Below, piece after piece: positions 1 through 5,708 of a stretch of 6,370 nucleotides of DNA. The stretch's first letter is position 1. Each line of letters opens with the position of its first letter. A program made the position numbers and the translations under genes. The DNA is from Spirochaetaceae bacterium (GTDB lineage Bacteria; Spirochaetota; Spirochaetia; Treponematales; Breznakiellaceae), in contig JAIRPH010000184.1 of NCBI GenBank assembly GCA_031257135.1, forward strand, positions 1 through 6,370. Direction: 5' to 3'. The notes under the pieces are model-generated. The model had not been told where the DNA came from and did not search any database. It saw only the letters and a list, made by a program, of their open reading frames with translations.

Positions 1-108
1 GCCGTACTTGCCCATTCGTATACGGCGTCTGACGCCTTTCACGCGGGCATCTTCCCCGATTTACGCATAGACCTGCCCAGCGTGTTTGAAGAAGAACCGC
101 CCCTTTGA
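1..108 (+). CDS. C-terminal fragment, possibly Uma2-family (DUF820) protein
   Basis: Frame 1 is open from the window edge to a TGA at 106-108 and gives 35 residues; the start lies outside the window. The tail contains GIFPDLRIDLPSVFEEE. This resembles the end of many Uma2-family proteins (restriction-endonuclease-like fold, often in multiple copies in cyanobacteria and some spirochaetes), which commonly finish with a 'gIFpdL.IdL..vF' strand and helix. None of the catalytic residues of that fold is in view, so activity cannot be judged. The match is from memory of the family pattern over about 20 residues. That this is a real coding end is fairly likely (good codon pattern, stop just before a GC-rich hairpin); the family name is tentative. 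It converges on the minus-strand gene ending at 158. Confidence 0.5.
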   Translation, partial: AVLAHSYTASDAFHAGIFPDLRIDLPSVFEEEPPL

Positions 109-110
109 CC

Positions 111-149
111 CCGCCCGCCCGTTGCGCCGCGTGGGTATCGGCTGGGCGG
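111..149. terminator. GC-rich hairpin between convergent genes, possible terminator
   Basis: The 49-bp spacer between two convergent stop codons holds CCGCCCGCCCG (111-121), which can pair with CGGCTGGGCGG (139-149). There are six Watson-Crick pairs, one G-T pair, one mismatch and three more pairs. Neither strand has a proper T-run after the stem; the plus strand has only TGTTACCTTTA. It could slow polymerase from both sides, but it is not a textbook intrinsic terminator. Confidence 0.3.
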
Positions 150-157
150 TGTTACCT

Positions 158-1663
158 TTACTCGTCGTCGATGGCGTAAATCTGTAAAAGCTGAATAAAC
201 TCATCAACAACTTTGGAAGCGTTCTCCAGCCGTTTCGCGACGGGACGATCCGAAACGGATTCGATTTCCTTCCAGTTGACCAGCAGTAGGGGATGAGGCT
301 TTGCGTAATCGGCGATCAGGTTTTTCAGGTATGACCCAACTTCAACGAAGGTGTCTAAGGCTTTGTTGAGCATTTCCTTAGCTTCGGTATTGATAATATT
401 GAGAACGACTTTAAGCTGAGTGAGCTGTCCCTTGTCCATTTTGGATTTATTCAGGTGGTTTCTCAGCTTAGAGCCGTTAATGCCGTTATCAGCGAGGGTA
501 TTATCGAAGGCGGTGAGTTGTTCGGTAATATCAGAAAGCTCATGCAGTCCCTGAGAAATTTGCCGGGATAAATCCTGAGACATCCACTGCCCGCGAATCA
601 GGAATATATCGCACAGTTCCCGAAGGTCATGGTGCGTAACCAAAAACGCCTGAAGATAGTTGAGAGGAGCTATGTAGGTATACCCTTCCACGCCTTTTTT
701 AAGAAACACGTCGTTATTGGCGTTGGTGTAATACTGGAGGCGGGTAATATCCGTGCCGGAGAAGAGCTTATTTGCCAGAGCGTCGCGCTTGCTTGCCCGT
801 TTATCGCTTTTGATCTTCTCGATTTTGGTTTGGACTTCGCTTTTTTTAGCCTGCATGAAGGCTTCTACGATAGTTTCTTCGCCGACATTGAAATTTCTCA
901 TCCAACTCGGCTCTTGATCGATGTGCCGGATCATAAGCGTCAGAATACCGGAACGCTGTACATCCTGCAAAACGAGAAGCAACCGTTTCCATTGGTTAAG
1001 ATCAAGCACATTCGTCCCGGATTTATATTTTTTCAAGATTTCAAAGACCGTCTTCCACTCGTCCTGAGCGGCTTCAAACGGGGGCAGATCGAGAAAATCC
1101 TTGATGTTGTCCGCAAGATATTTGCCGTTTACATACCTGAATTGAGGCTGATAAGCGAAATCCCGTTCCCGAATCCGGGAATCTATCTTTTTCAACAGCG
1201 AGAAAAAGTCAAAACTTACAAAATTGGTGAACGTCATAATAAGATTATAACAACGATCAATAGTGTTCATCTCGCTGATGCTGAAAGCCGTTGAAAAGGT
1301 ATTCAGGTCCTCTTGCAACTGCATTGACAATTCTTTAGGAGTTAAGGTTTTACCTCGTTCCTCAATGGACTCAGAAGAAAGACGATCATACACTTCCCGC
1401 AGTTCTTTGCTCATAAAGTGTTCCACCGTAAGCTGTTTGAGGACCCCTGATTTGGCGGCGTTTTTCATAAAAGCCTGAGCCGTAGCAATGACTTTATATA
1501 TATCATAAAAAAACGCGCCCGCCGTAGGGGTAATCTCTCCTGAATTCGATTTGTAGAATTTACGGTGCTTGCTTTGATTGATCTCTCTAGCTATCAGCTT
1601 TAAAGCCCGCTTTTTCTTTACCGCAGGATCATTCGTGCTGAACAAAAAATCCAAAAACCCCAT
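158..1663 (-). CDS. Uncharacterised 501-residue protein, probably spirochaete DUF5312-type
   Basis: Function is unknown. The product is a soluble-looking, mostly alpha-helical protein with no signal peptide and no convincing membrane span. It opens with MGFLDFLFS, an amphipathic start, followed by a basic stretch (KKKRALKLIAREINQSKHRK, about 17-36). Residues 136-170 are rich in aromatic residues. A lysine-rich, probably coiled helix lies around 268-298, and further helices fill 345-450. The length and the 'GFLDFLF...D..kkk..Lk.I...l...k.kFYk' opening recall DUF5312, known mainly from Treponema; this comes from memory and was not searched. The ATG at 1661-1663 is supported by AAGGAA seven bases upstream on the minus strand and by a promoter at 1695-1724. 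It is transcribed alone, divergently from comEC. A role as an accessory or scaffold protein would be a guess. Confidence 0.85.
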   Translation of the reverse strand: MGFLDFLFSTNDPAVKKKRALKLIAREINQSKHRKFYKSNSGEITPTAGAFFYDIYKVIATAQAFMKNAAKSGVLKQLTVEHFMSKELREVYDRLSSESIEERGKTLTPKELSMQLQEDLNTFSTAFSISEMNTIDRCYNLIMTFTNFVSFDFFSLLKKIDSRIRERDFAYQPQFRYVNGKYLADNIKDFLDLPPFEAAQDEWKTVFEILKKYKSGTNVLDLNQWKRLLLVLQDVQRSGILTLMIRHIDQEPSWMRNFNVGEETIVEAFMQAKKSEVQTKIEKIKSDKRASKRDALANKLFSGTDITRLQYYTNANNDVFLKKGVEGYTYIAPLNYLQAFLVTHHDLRELCDIFLIRGQWMSQDLSRQISQGLHELSDITEQLTAFDNTLADNGINGSKLRNHLNKSKMDKGQLTQLKVVLNIINTEAKEMLNKALDTFVEVGSYLKNLIADYAKPHPLLLVNWKEIESVSDRPVAKRLENASKVVDEFIQLLQIYAIDDE

Positions 1664-1694
1664 TGTCGTTCCTTACCTAACATAATATCTTTTA

Positions 1695-1724
1695 GTTGTA
1701 TTTCAAAAAAGACCTTTATGTCAA
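1695..1724 (-). promoter_or_regulatory. Sigma70-like promoter for the minus-strand gene
   Basis: Read on the minus strand, a perfect TTGACA (1719-1724) is followed after 18 bases by TACAAC (1695-1700), which matches TATAAT at four of six positions. This sits 32 bases upstream of the ATG ending at 1663, which leaves room for a short leader with the AAGGAA ribosome-binding site. The -35 box overlaps the AAGGGG used by the small plus-strand frame in front of comEC, so the two divergent control regions share bases. Confidence 0.6.
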
Positions 1725-1755
1725 GGGGAACATTATGAAAACCCGTAAAATTTAA
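1723..1755 (+). promoter_or_regulatory. Short upstream reading frame before comEC
   Basis: AAGGGG (1723-1728) lies six bases before ATG (1735), which opens MKTRKI and ends at TAA (1753-1755). This frame is the same as that of comEC and stops 11 codons before the comEC ATG. Its ribosome-binding site looks better than comEC's own, which is only AGG directly at the start. It may be a leader peptide feeding ribosomes to comEC by reinitiation, or the original comEC start now separated by a nonsense codon or read error. It may also be chance. Confidence 0.3.
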
Positions 1756-1788
1756 AAGCAGATAAAGCCCTGCCGCCGTATTACAGGT

Positions 1789-3213
1789 ATGCTGAAAATA
1801 ACCCCGGTTGTGAGCGCGGCCCTCGGCGGCGCGGCGGTCTATTACAGCGGAGTCAGGCTGGGGAGTCTTGTATTGCTGGCTCCGGTCTGCTTTATCGGCG
1901 CAGTCGCCTACTGTCCGCCTTGTTTCTTTAGCGATGCAAAAGCGCGCCGCCGATTCCGCGCTATCGAGGGACACCTTATGGGCTTGCTTTTAGGCTGTTG
2001 TCTCGGGCTGTGCGCCGGAGTTTCCCGACCGGTCCGGCTGGGTCTCCCGGAGGATAGGATTATCGGCTTCACTGGAGTCCTGCAAGACGATCCTCGGAGC
2101 CTGCATTACGGCGGAGGCCGCGGAACCATCCGCCTGATGAGTACGGCAGGTCCCGGAGGCGTCCGCGCTTCCGCCCGGGGAAGCCTCTCCGTCGAGTTCC
2201 CGGAAGAAGCCATCCCGCGGCTCAAGGAATTCGGCAGAGGAAGCCTCGTCTATATTGAAGCCCGCCGGTTCAGAGCGCAGTCGGTTCATATTATAAGCCC
2301 CGCGCCGAAACGCGAACAATTCCGTACCGGCGTACGCGGCTCCGTAATACAGCGATTCTCCGGACCCGAATGGGGAGGACTTGCCCTCGCTCTGCTGTTA
2401 GGCGTCAAAGATACGCTGGACACAGACCTCGCCGAATCCTACCGGGACGCGGGATGTTCCCACATATTAGCCCTATCGGGAATGCACCTTGCGGTTATCG
2501 CCGGAATTCTGGGGTTTGCCCTCAAAAAACCTCTGGGAATCAAAGCCGCGGGCGTCGTCAGTATCGGGTGTATTCTCGGGTATGTGTATCTTTTGGGAAA
2601 CCTGCCGTCCCTCCACAGAGCCGCTATTATGTACGTCTTAGGCGCGTTAGGGGTTCTCGGTTCTCTGCCGAGAACCCCGATGCCGCTTCTAGCCATGACG
2701 TTCCTGATACAGTTATGCCTAGAACCGGAATCAGGGCGCAGTATCTCGTTTATTCTTTCTTATCTGTCTCTGGGAGGGATTTTATCTATAAGCGAGATTA
2801 TCTATGACCTTATCCGAGGAAAAATCCCGAAAACGCCGGCTCAGGCTCTATCCGCGTCGTTAGGCGCGTTCATTGCAACCGCGCCGTGTTCGGCGTTATT
2901 TTTCGGCGTTTTGAGACCTGTCGGGATCGTTGCCGGGATTATCGCCGCGCCGCTGACCATGTTGTTTATGGCAGGCGCGATGCTTCTCTTAGCCGCGGAC
3001 GGGATTGCGCCGTTTCTGGTTCCCTTTGTGGAGCTGTTTCTTTCCGGGGTATATGCTATACTGAAACGGCTGATTTCACTGTGCGCCTTCGCGCCCGGAG
3101 TTTCCGCTGGTCCTGTTCCGGTTTTACTGGGTTCTTTAGGAGTATCCGCATTATGTATTGTTTTGTATATACGCCATCGCGCACGAAGGAGCCGTTTTGC
3201 CCCCTTTGATTAA
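1789..3213 (+). CDS. comEC: ComEC/Rec2-family DNA uptake channel, short form
   Basis: Inner-membrane channel protein of the family that passes single-stranded DNA into the cytoplasm during transformation. Hydrophobic segments lie at about 5-20, 24-46 and 62-79. An extracytoplasmic OB-like region follows (about 89-170, 'IIGFTGVLQDDPR'). The polytopic competence domain runs from about 194 to 435 and includes the family signature AGCSHILALSGMHLAVIAG (221-239), the helix pair LPSLHRAAIMYVLG (272-285) and VAGIIAAPLTMLFMAG (381-396). Full-length family members are around 700-800 residues and end in a metallo-beta-lactamase-like domain; this one stops at 474 after a last helix (about 441-461) and a basic tail (RHRARRSRF). 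No in-frame ATG, GTG or TTG lies between the start and the TAA at 1753, so ATG 1789 is the earliest start, despite a weak AGG-only binding site. The 3' end overlaps rsmA by 17 bp. Family call is firm; competence of this organism is not shown. Confidence 0.9.
   Translation: MLKITPVVSAALGGAAVYYSGVRLGSLVLLAPVCFIGAVAYCPPCFFSDAKARRRFRAIEGHLMGLLLGCCLGLCAGVSRPVRLGLPEDRIIGFTGVLQDDPRSLHYGGGRGTIRLMSTAGPGGVRASARGSLSVEFPEEAIPRLKEFGRGSLVYIEARRFRAQSVHIISPAPKREQFRTGVRGSVIQRFSGPEWGGLALALLLGVKDTLDTDLAESYRDAGCSHILALSGMHLAVIAGILGFALKKPLGIKAAGVVSIGCILGYVYLLGNLPSLHRAAIMYVLGALGVLGSLPRTPMPLLAMTFLIQLCLEPESGRSISFILSYLSLGGILSISEIIYDLIRGKIPKTPAQALSASLGAFIATAPCSALFFGVLRPVGIVAGIIAAPLTMLFMAGAMLLLAADGIAPFLVPFVELFLSGVYAILKRLISLCAFAPGVSAGPVPVLLGSLGVSALCIVLYIRHRARRSRFAPFD
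2650..2678 (+). repeat. Perfect 11-bp inverted repeat inside comEC
   Basis: GGGGTTCTCGG (2650-2660) and CCGAGAACCCC (2668-2678) are exact reverse complements around the 7-base loop TTCTCTG. The segment encodes roughly GVLGSLPRTP (288-297), a loop between two membrane helices. No T-run follows, so it is not a standard terminator. In mRNA it would form a stable GC-rich hairpin about 60% of the way along the gene. Confidence 0.8.
3185..3191 (+). promoter_or_regulatory. Ribosome-binding site that fixes the rsmA start
   Basis: GAAGGAG lies five bases before TTG 3197, inside the end of comEC. It decides between three in-frame TTG codons: 3158 has its AGGAG about 14 bases away, 3197 is ideally spaced, and 3206 is too far downstream. 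No ATG or GTG is available in frame before the conserved region apart from the ATG of SMKKRFGQ, which would lose N-terminal sequence. Confidence 0.65.
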
Positions 3214-4024
3214 CTACGATGCTCCGGCGTCGCTCAAAGCCTTTTTGGACGAGCATGGTTTGAGCATGAAAAAACGGTTCGGGCAGAATTTTTTGATTAA
3301 TCCTACGGCTCGGAGGCGGCTTATCGACGCCTTGTCGATAGAGCCTGAGGATGAGGTGTGGGAGATTGGTCCGGGCTTAGGGGCTATGACCGCGGAACTG
3401 CTTGAGCGGGGAGCGTCGGTAAAGACCTTTGAAATCGATGCCGGGTTTATACGGGTTTTACAGGATTTTTTTGGGGGGCATCCTCGGTTTAGTCTTATTC
3501 CGGGGGACGCGCTTAAAACATGGCGGACCGCCGGGACGGGAGCGTATTTGCTCGGCAATCTTCCGTATACGATAGCCGCTCGGTTATTGGGGGTTTTAAT
3601 CGAGGAGAACCGGCTGTTTACCCGCATGGTGGTAACGGTACAGCGGGAAGTCGCTCAACGTATGTCCGCTTTGCCGGGGTCGAAGGATTATTCATCTTTC
3701 TCCGTACTTTGCGCTTCGGCTTATAGGGTTACGCCGCTTATGGTTTTGAAGGGTTCTTCTTTTTATCCGGTTCCTCATGTAGATTCTCAAGGGGTTCGGC
3801 TTGATCTGAACAAACGCTCGTATCCGGCTTGTTTTCACAAGGTGGTACGCCGTCTTTTCACTTCTCGGCGGAAAACGCTCAAAAACAACCTGCGCTGTTT
3901 TACCGACGCTCCTGAGGATGTACTGCGCCAATGCAGTATAGCCTCGGACAGACGAGCCGAAACGCTTGCCCTTGAGGAGTTTATCGCGCTTGCGGAAGCC
4001 CTTGACCGGCGGGCGTTTCAGTGA
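3197..4024 (+). CDS. rsmA: 16S rRNA (adenine-1518/1519-N6)-dimethyltransferase
   Basis: RsmA (KsgA) uses S-adenosylmethionine to dimethylate two adjacent adenines in the 3'-terminal helix of 16S rRNA, late in 30S assembly; loss gives kasugamycin resistance. From TTG 3197 the protein is 275 residues, normal for the family. Seen in order: KKRFGQNFLINP (25-36), SAM motif I EIGPGLGAMT (56-65), acidic residue ending strand 2 in FEID (78-81), GDA (103-105), the catalytic NLPY motif (121-124), SSFSVLCA (166-173), FYPVPHVDS (189-197), and the RNA-binding C-terminal part with RRLFTSRRKTLKNNL (218-232) and RAETLALEEF (253-262). All key residues are present, so it should be active. The start lies within comEC (17-bp overlap in another frame), pointing to translational coupling. 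It has no promoter of its own that I can see. Confidence 0.95.
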   Translation: MPPLINYDAPASLKAFLDEHGLSMKKRFGQNFLINPTARRRLIDALSIEPEDEVWEIGPGLGAMTAELLERGASVKTFEIDAGFIRVLQDFFGGHPRFSLIPGDALKTWRTAGTGAYLLGNLPYTIAARLLGVLIEENRLFTRMVVTVQREVAQRMSALPGSKDYSSFSVLCASAYRVTPLMVLKGSSFYPVPHVDSQGVRLDLNKRSYPACFHKVVRRLFTSRRKTLKNNLRCFTDAPEDVLRQCSIASDRRAETLALEEFIALAEALDRRAFQ

Positions 4025-4057
4025 AATTACCTAAATGGTTTTCAGATGTATGCCCGA

Positions 4058-4085
4058 TTGTTTAGGCGCGGAGGAGGGTTATGAT
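4058..4085 (+). promoter_or_regulatory. Possible promoter for the outer-membrane protein gene
   Basis: TTGTTT (4058-4063) and TATGAT (4080-4085) are 16 bases apart, 30 bases before the ATG at 4115. The -10 box matches the consensus at five of six positions, but the -35 box at only three. A highly expressed surface protein would be expected to have its own promoter in this 90-bp spacer, and this is the best pair I see. Confidence 0.3.
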
Positions 4086-4092
4086 AAGGTAA
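4070..4092 (+). other. Minimal reading frame with strong binding site in the leader
   Basis: GGAGG (4070-4074) sits six bases before ATG ATA AGG TAA (4081-4092), a three-codon frame with two codons that are rare in many bacteria. If the promoter at 4058-4085 is the real one, this stretch is not transcribed from it and would matter only in read-through mRNA from rsmA. It may be chance. Confidence 0.2.
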
Positions 4093-4104
4093 TATTTCAT
4101 ATTT

Positions 4105-4110
4105 GGAGGA
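4105..4110 (+). promoter_or_regulatory. Ribosome-binding site fixing the barrel-protein start
   Basis: GGAGGA lies four bases before ATG 4115. It overlaps an in-frame TTG at 4103 that would add MEES to the protein. The ATG is preferred because it gives a clean signal peptide starting MKK and correct spacing. Confidence 0.85.
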
Positions 4111-4114
4111 ATCT

Positions 4115-5524
4115 ATGAAAAAGTTACTGACGGCTTTGGTAATTTTTGCGGTTGCTGGGTCTGCGGCGTTTGCGGAGATTACCTTTAGCGGCGGCGGGAG
4201 GCTGATATTTATTCCGTTCGGCGTGCGGTTTCCCAACTCCGACATCGAAGACGGCAAAGAAGGAAGCGAGGCGCAGACCTATTTCGGCGTGGACAATCCC
4301 TGGGGAAGCGACGGTCCGCGGTTACAGCTTTCAGTAAAGGGCTTACACGCTGAAGGCAAAATGGGCTATAATATCGGCTTGAACCTCGAAAAACTTAAAC
4401 TGGGAAGCGCGGATATAATAGACGACGCGCAGGCGAATCTCTTCCTTAAACCCTTCGGCGGCATATTTGAAACCTTTCAGTTTACCTTCGGCATTTACCA
4501 GATAGACAACCTGCGGTACAACTTAGTCGGCGCGCTGTCCGGGTTCCATAACTATATGTGGTATGTCCGGGGCAACGCGGGCGATGAAGATAAGGTGTTC
4601 GCCCGGTTTAAGAGCGGCGGCTTCGGCACCCAGTTTTCATGGACGCCTATTCAGAACTTATACATCGGCTGGAGTATCGGAAGCGTCGGCACTCGCGCCG
4701 CCGCGGGACAATTCAAAGATCACGGCTGGACAGATGCAATGGTCGGCAGTCAGCTCGGTTTGGGATACACCATTGACGGTATAGGCGTTGCCCGGCTCCA
4801 GTATATCGGTTTCAAAATGACCCGATGGGACGATACTACCGGCTGGCAAGACGACGATGTGGTTAAAGACTTGGAATTCTCAACCGATAAGAATTGGGGA
4901 AAAATTCAGGCGGCATTTAAAGTTACCGCGGTACAGGGACTCAATCTTGATATAGGCGCGAGTATCCCTATTTCCCGATCTTACGATGAGCCGTATGGCG
5001 CAAATTATGCGGCGTATCAGGAGGAAATGCTTGTAGGGCTTGGAGTCGATCTTACCAAGTTCAGTCCCATCCGGGTCTGGATGAACGGCTTCGTTAAATT
5101 CGCAGGGCATTATGACACCTACAAAAATATTACTACCGATACCACTCCCGCAAGGAAGATCAATGACGATACCGTGACGACTAACTTCGGCACGAATTTC
5201 GCCATGAATCTCGGCGTGGGGTATACGGTTGCGCCGAATAACATTGTCGGTCTTGACCTGGTTTGCGACGTGCGCGTCGGCAGTGATTTAGACGCTAATT
5301 CAGGACCAGTTAATAACGGCGATGCAGACCCGACTCGTATCCCCGAAGCGGATGCGAAGAACAACTATGTTGACTTAGGGTTCGGGGTTTGGTATCGGCG
5401 GAACATTGCGGGCGGGGACATCCGGGTCGGCGTTACGATGAAACTGCCCGGACTCGCAGGGGAAGCCCACGAAGGCGCCGCGCCTCAGTTATATCTCCCG
5501 ATTATGTTTAACTACAACTTTTAA
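4115..5524 (+). CDS. Outer-membrane beta-barrel (porin-like) protein precursor
   Basis: The 469-residue precursor begins with a signal peptide: MKK, a hydrophobic core (LLTALVIFAVAGSAA) and an AFA site, predicting cleavage after residue 20. There is no lipobox cysteine. The mature part is a run of short alternating strands with aromatic girdles, such as ITFSGGGRLIFIPF (22-35), FQFTFGIYQIDNLRY (121-135), NLYIGWSIGSVG (181-192), FAMNLGVGYTV (362-372) and YVDLGFGVWYRR (418-429). They are separated by loops rich in Asp, Asn and Gly. It ends LPIMFNYNF, with the terminal phenylalanine typical of barrels assembled by BamA. These features support an outer-membrane channel or surface protein; the substrate cannot be read from the sequence. 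Termite-gut and other treponemes carry families of such proteins, and I cannot assign this one to a named family. Acidic loops at 238-248 and 387-412 may bind cations. A strong terminator follows, so the gene probably forms its own unit or ends the comEC-rsmA transcript. Confidence 0.85.
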   Translation: MKKLLTALVIFAVAGSAAFAEITFSGGGRLIFIPFGVRFPNSDIEDGKEGSEAQTYFGVDNPWGSDGPRLQLSVKGLHAEGKMGYNIGLNLEKLKLGSADIIDDAQANLFLKPFGGIFETFQFTFGIYQIDNLRYNLVGALSGFHNYMWYVRGNAGDEDKVFARFKSGGFGTQFSWTPIQNLYIGWSIGSVGTRAAAGQFKDHGWTDAMVGSQLGLGYTIDGIGVARLQYIGFKMTRWDDTTGWQDDDVVKDLEFSTDKNWGKIQAAFKVTAVQGLNLDIGASIPISRSYDEPYGANYAAYQEEMLVGLGVDLTKFSPIRVWMNGFVKFAGHYDTYKNITTDTTPARKINDDTVTTNFGTNFAMNLGVGYTVAPNNIVGLDLVCDVRVGSDLDANSGPVNNGDADPTRIPEADAKNNYVDLGFGVWYRRNIAGGDIRVGVTMKLPGLAGEAHEGAAPQLYLPIMFNYNF

Positions 5525-5548
5525 AAATATTTTTTAACAATTAAAAAA

Positions 5549-5562
5549 GATAGATAGATAGA
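5549..5562 (+). repeat. Short GATA tandem repeat
   Basis: Three and a half copies of GATA lie between the stop codon at 5524 and the terminator stem. The tract is too short and too far from a start codon to suggest phase variation. Confidence 0.6.
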
Positions 5563-5567
5563 ATCTT

Positions 5568-5603
5568 TGCGGACCGCGTAAAAAGCGCGGTCTGTATTTT
5601 TTT
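5568..5603 (+). terminator. Intrinsic terminator after the barrel-protein gene
   Basis: TGCGGACCGCG (5568-5578) pairs with CGCGGTCTGTA (5586-5596) to give an 11-bp stem including G-T pairs, with a 7-base A-rich loop. Seven T residues (5597-5603) follow directly. It starts 43 bases after the stop codon, which separates the barrel gene from the downstream regulator. Confidence 0.9.
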
Positions 5604-5624
5604 AAACACAAAAAATCAATAATA

Positions 5625-5637
5625 GATATGAAATATC
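5625..5637. promoter_or_regulatory. Small palindrome upstream of the response regulator
   Basis: GATAT and ATATC are perfect inverted arms around GAA. A further GATATG occurs at 5645-5650, 20 bases (about two helical turns) from the first GATATG at 5625. This spacing is compatible with a protein-binding site, but the AT-rich spacer makes chance likely. Confidence 0.25.
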
Positions 5638-5680
5638 AAAAATGGATATGGCGGATTGCAGACGACGGGTACAGAATAGA

Positions 5681-5701
5681 CCTATAGAATACTTGTATAG
5701 G
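5681..5701. promoter_or_regulatory. Inverted repeat overlapping the ribosome-binding site of the regulator
   Basis: CCTATA (5681-5686) and TATAGG (5696-5701) are exact inverted arms with nine bases between, and two further inner pairs also match. The left part includes TAGAAT, a possible -10 box at 5685-5690 with no good -35 partner. The right arm takes in the first three bases of AGGAGG (5699-5704). It could be an operator or a weak mRNA hairpin that limits translation of the regulator. Confidence 0.35.
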
Positions 5702-5708
5702 AGGATAT

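Noticed and set aside
629..1294. 221-codon open frame on the plus strand, antisense to the unknown protein gene
   Set aside because: It lies wholly inside a longer, well-supported minus-strand gene with its own promoter and binding site; the translation resembles no family I know and has no convincing ribosome-binding site.
1618..1974. 118-codon minus-strand frame spanning the divergent spacer
   Set aside because: It crosses the promoter region and overlaps the starts of two supported genes. Its sequence is low in hydrophobic core residues and it has no clear binding site.
2370..2807. 145-codon plus-strand frame inside comEC
   Set aside because: It is an arginine- and proline-rich shadow in another frame of a GC-rich membrane-protein gene.
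3158..3196. TTG at 3158 as the rsmA start
   Set aside because: It would add 13 residues not expected in the family and deepen the overlap with comEC; the TTG at 3197 has a much better-placed ribosome-binding site.
4115..4180. Barrel protein as a lipoprotein
   Set aside because: There is no cysteine near the signal-peptide cleavage site; the sequence AFA followed by E fits signal peptidase I.
5549..5562. GATA repeat as a phase-variation tract
   Set aside because: There are only 3.5 copies, it lies downstream of a stop codon and ahead of a terminator, and it cannot change a reading frame or promoter spacing.
5644..5660. Sigma54-like promoter (TGGC followed by TTGC) before the response regulator
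   Set aside because: The GG and GC pairs are not at the required 10-base separation in any register.
5656..5688. TTGCAG and TATAGA as a sigma70 promoter for the response regulator
   Set aside because: The spacer is 21 bases, outside the usual range, and neither box is a strong match in that register.
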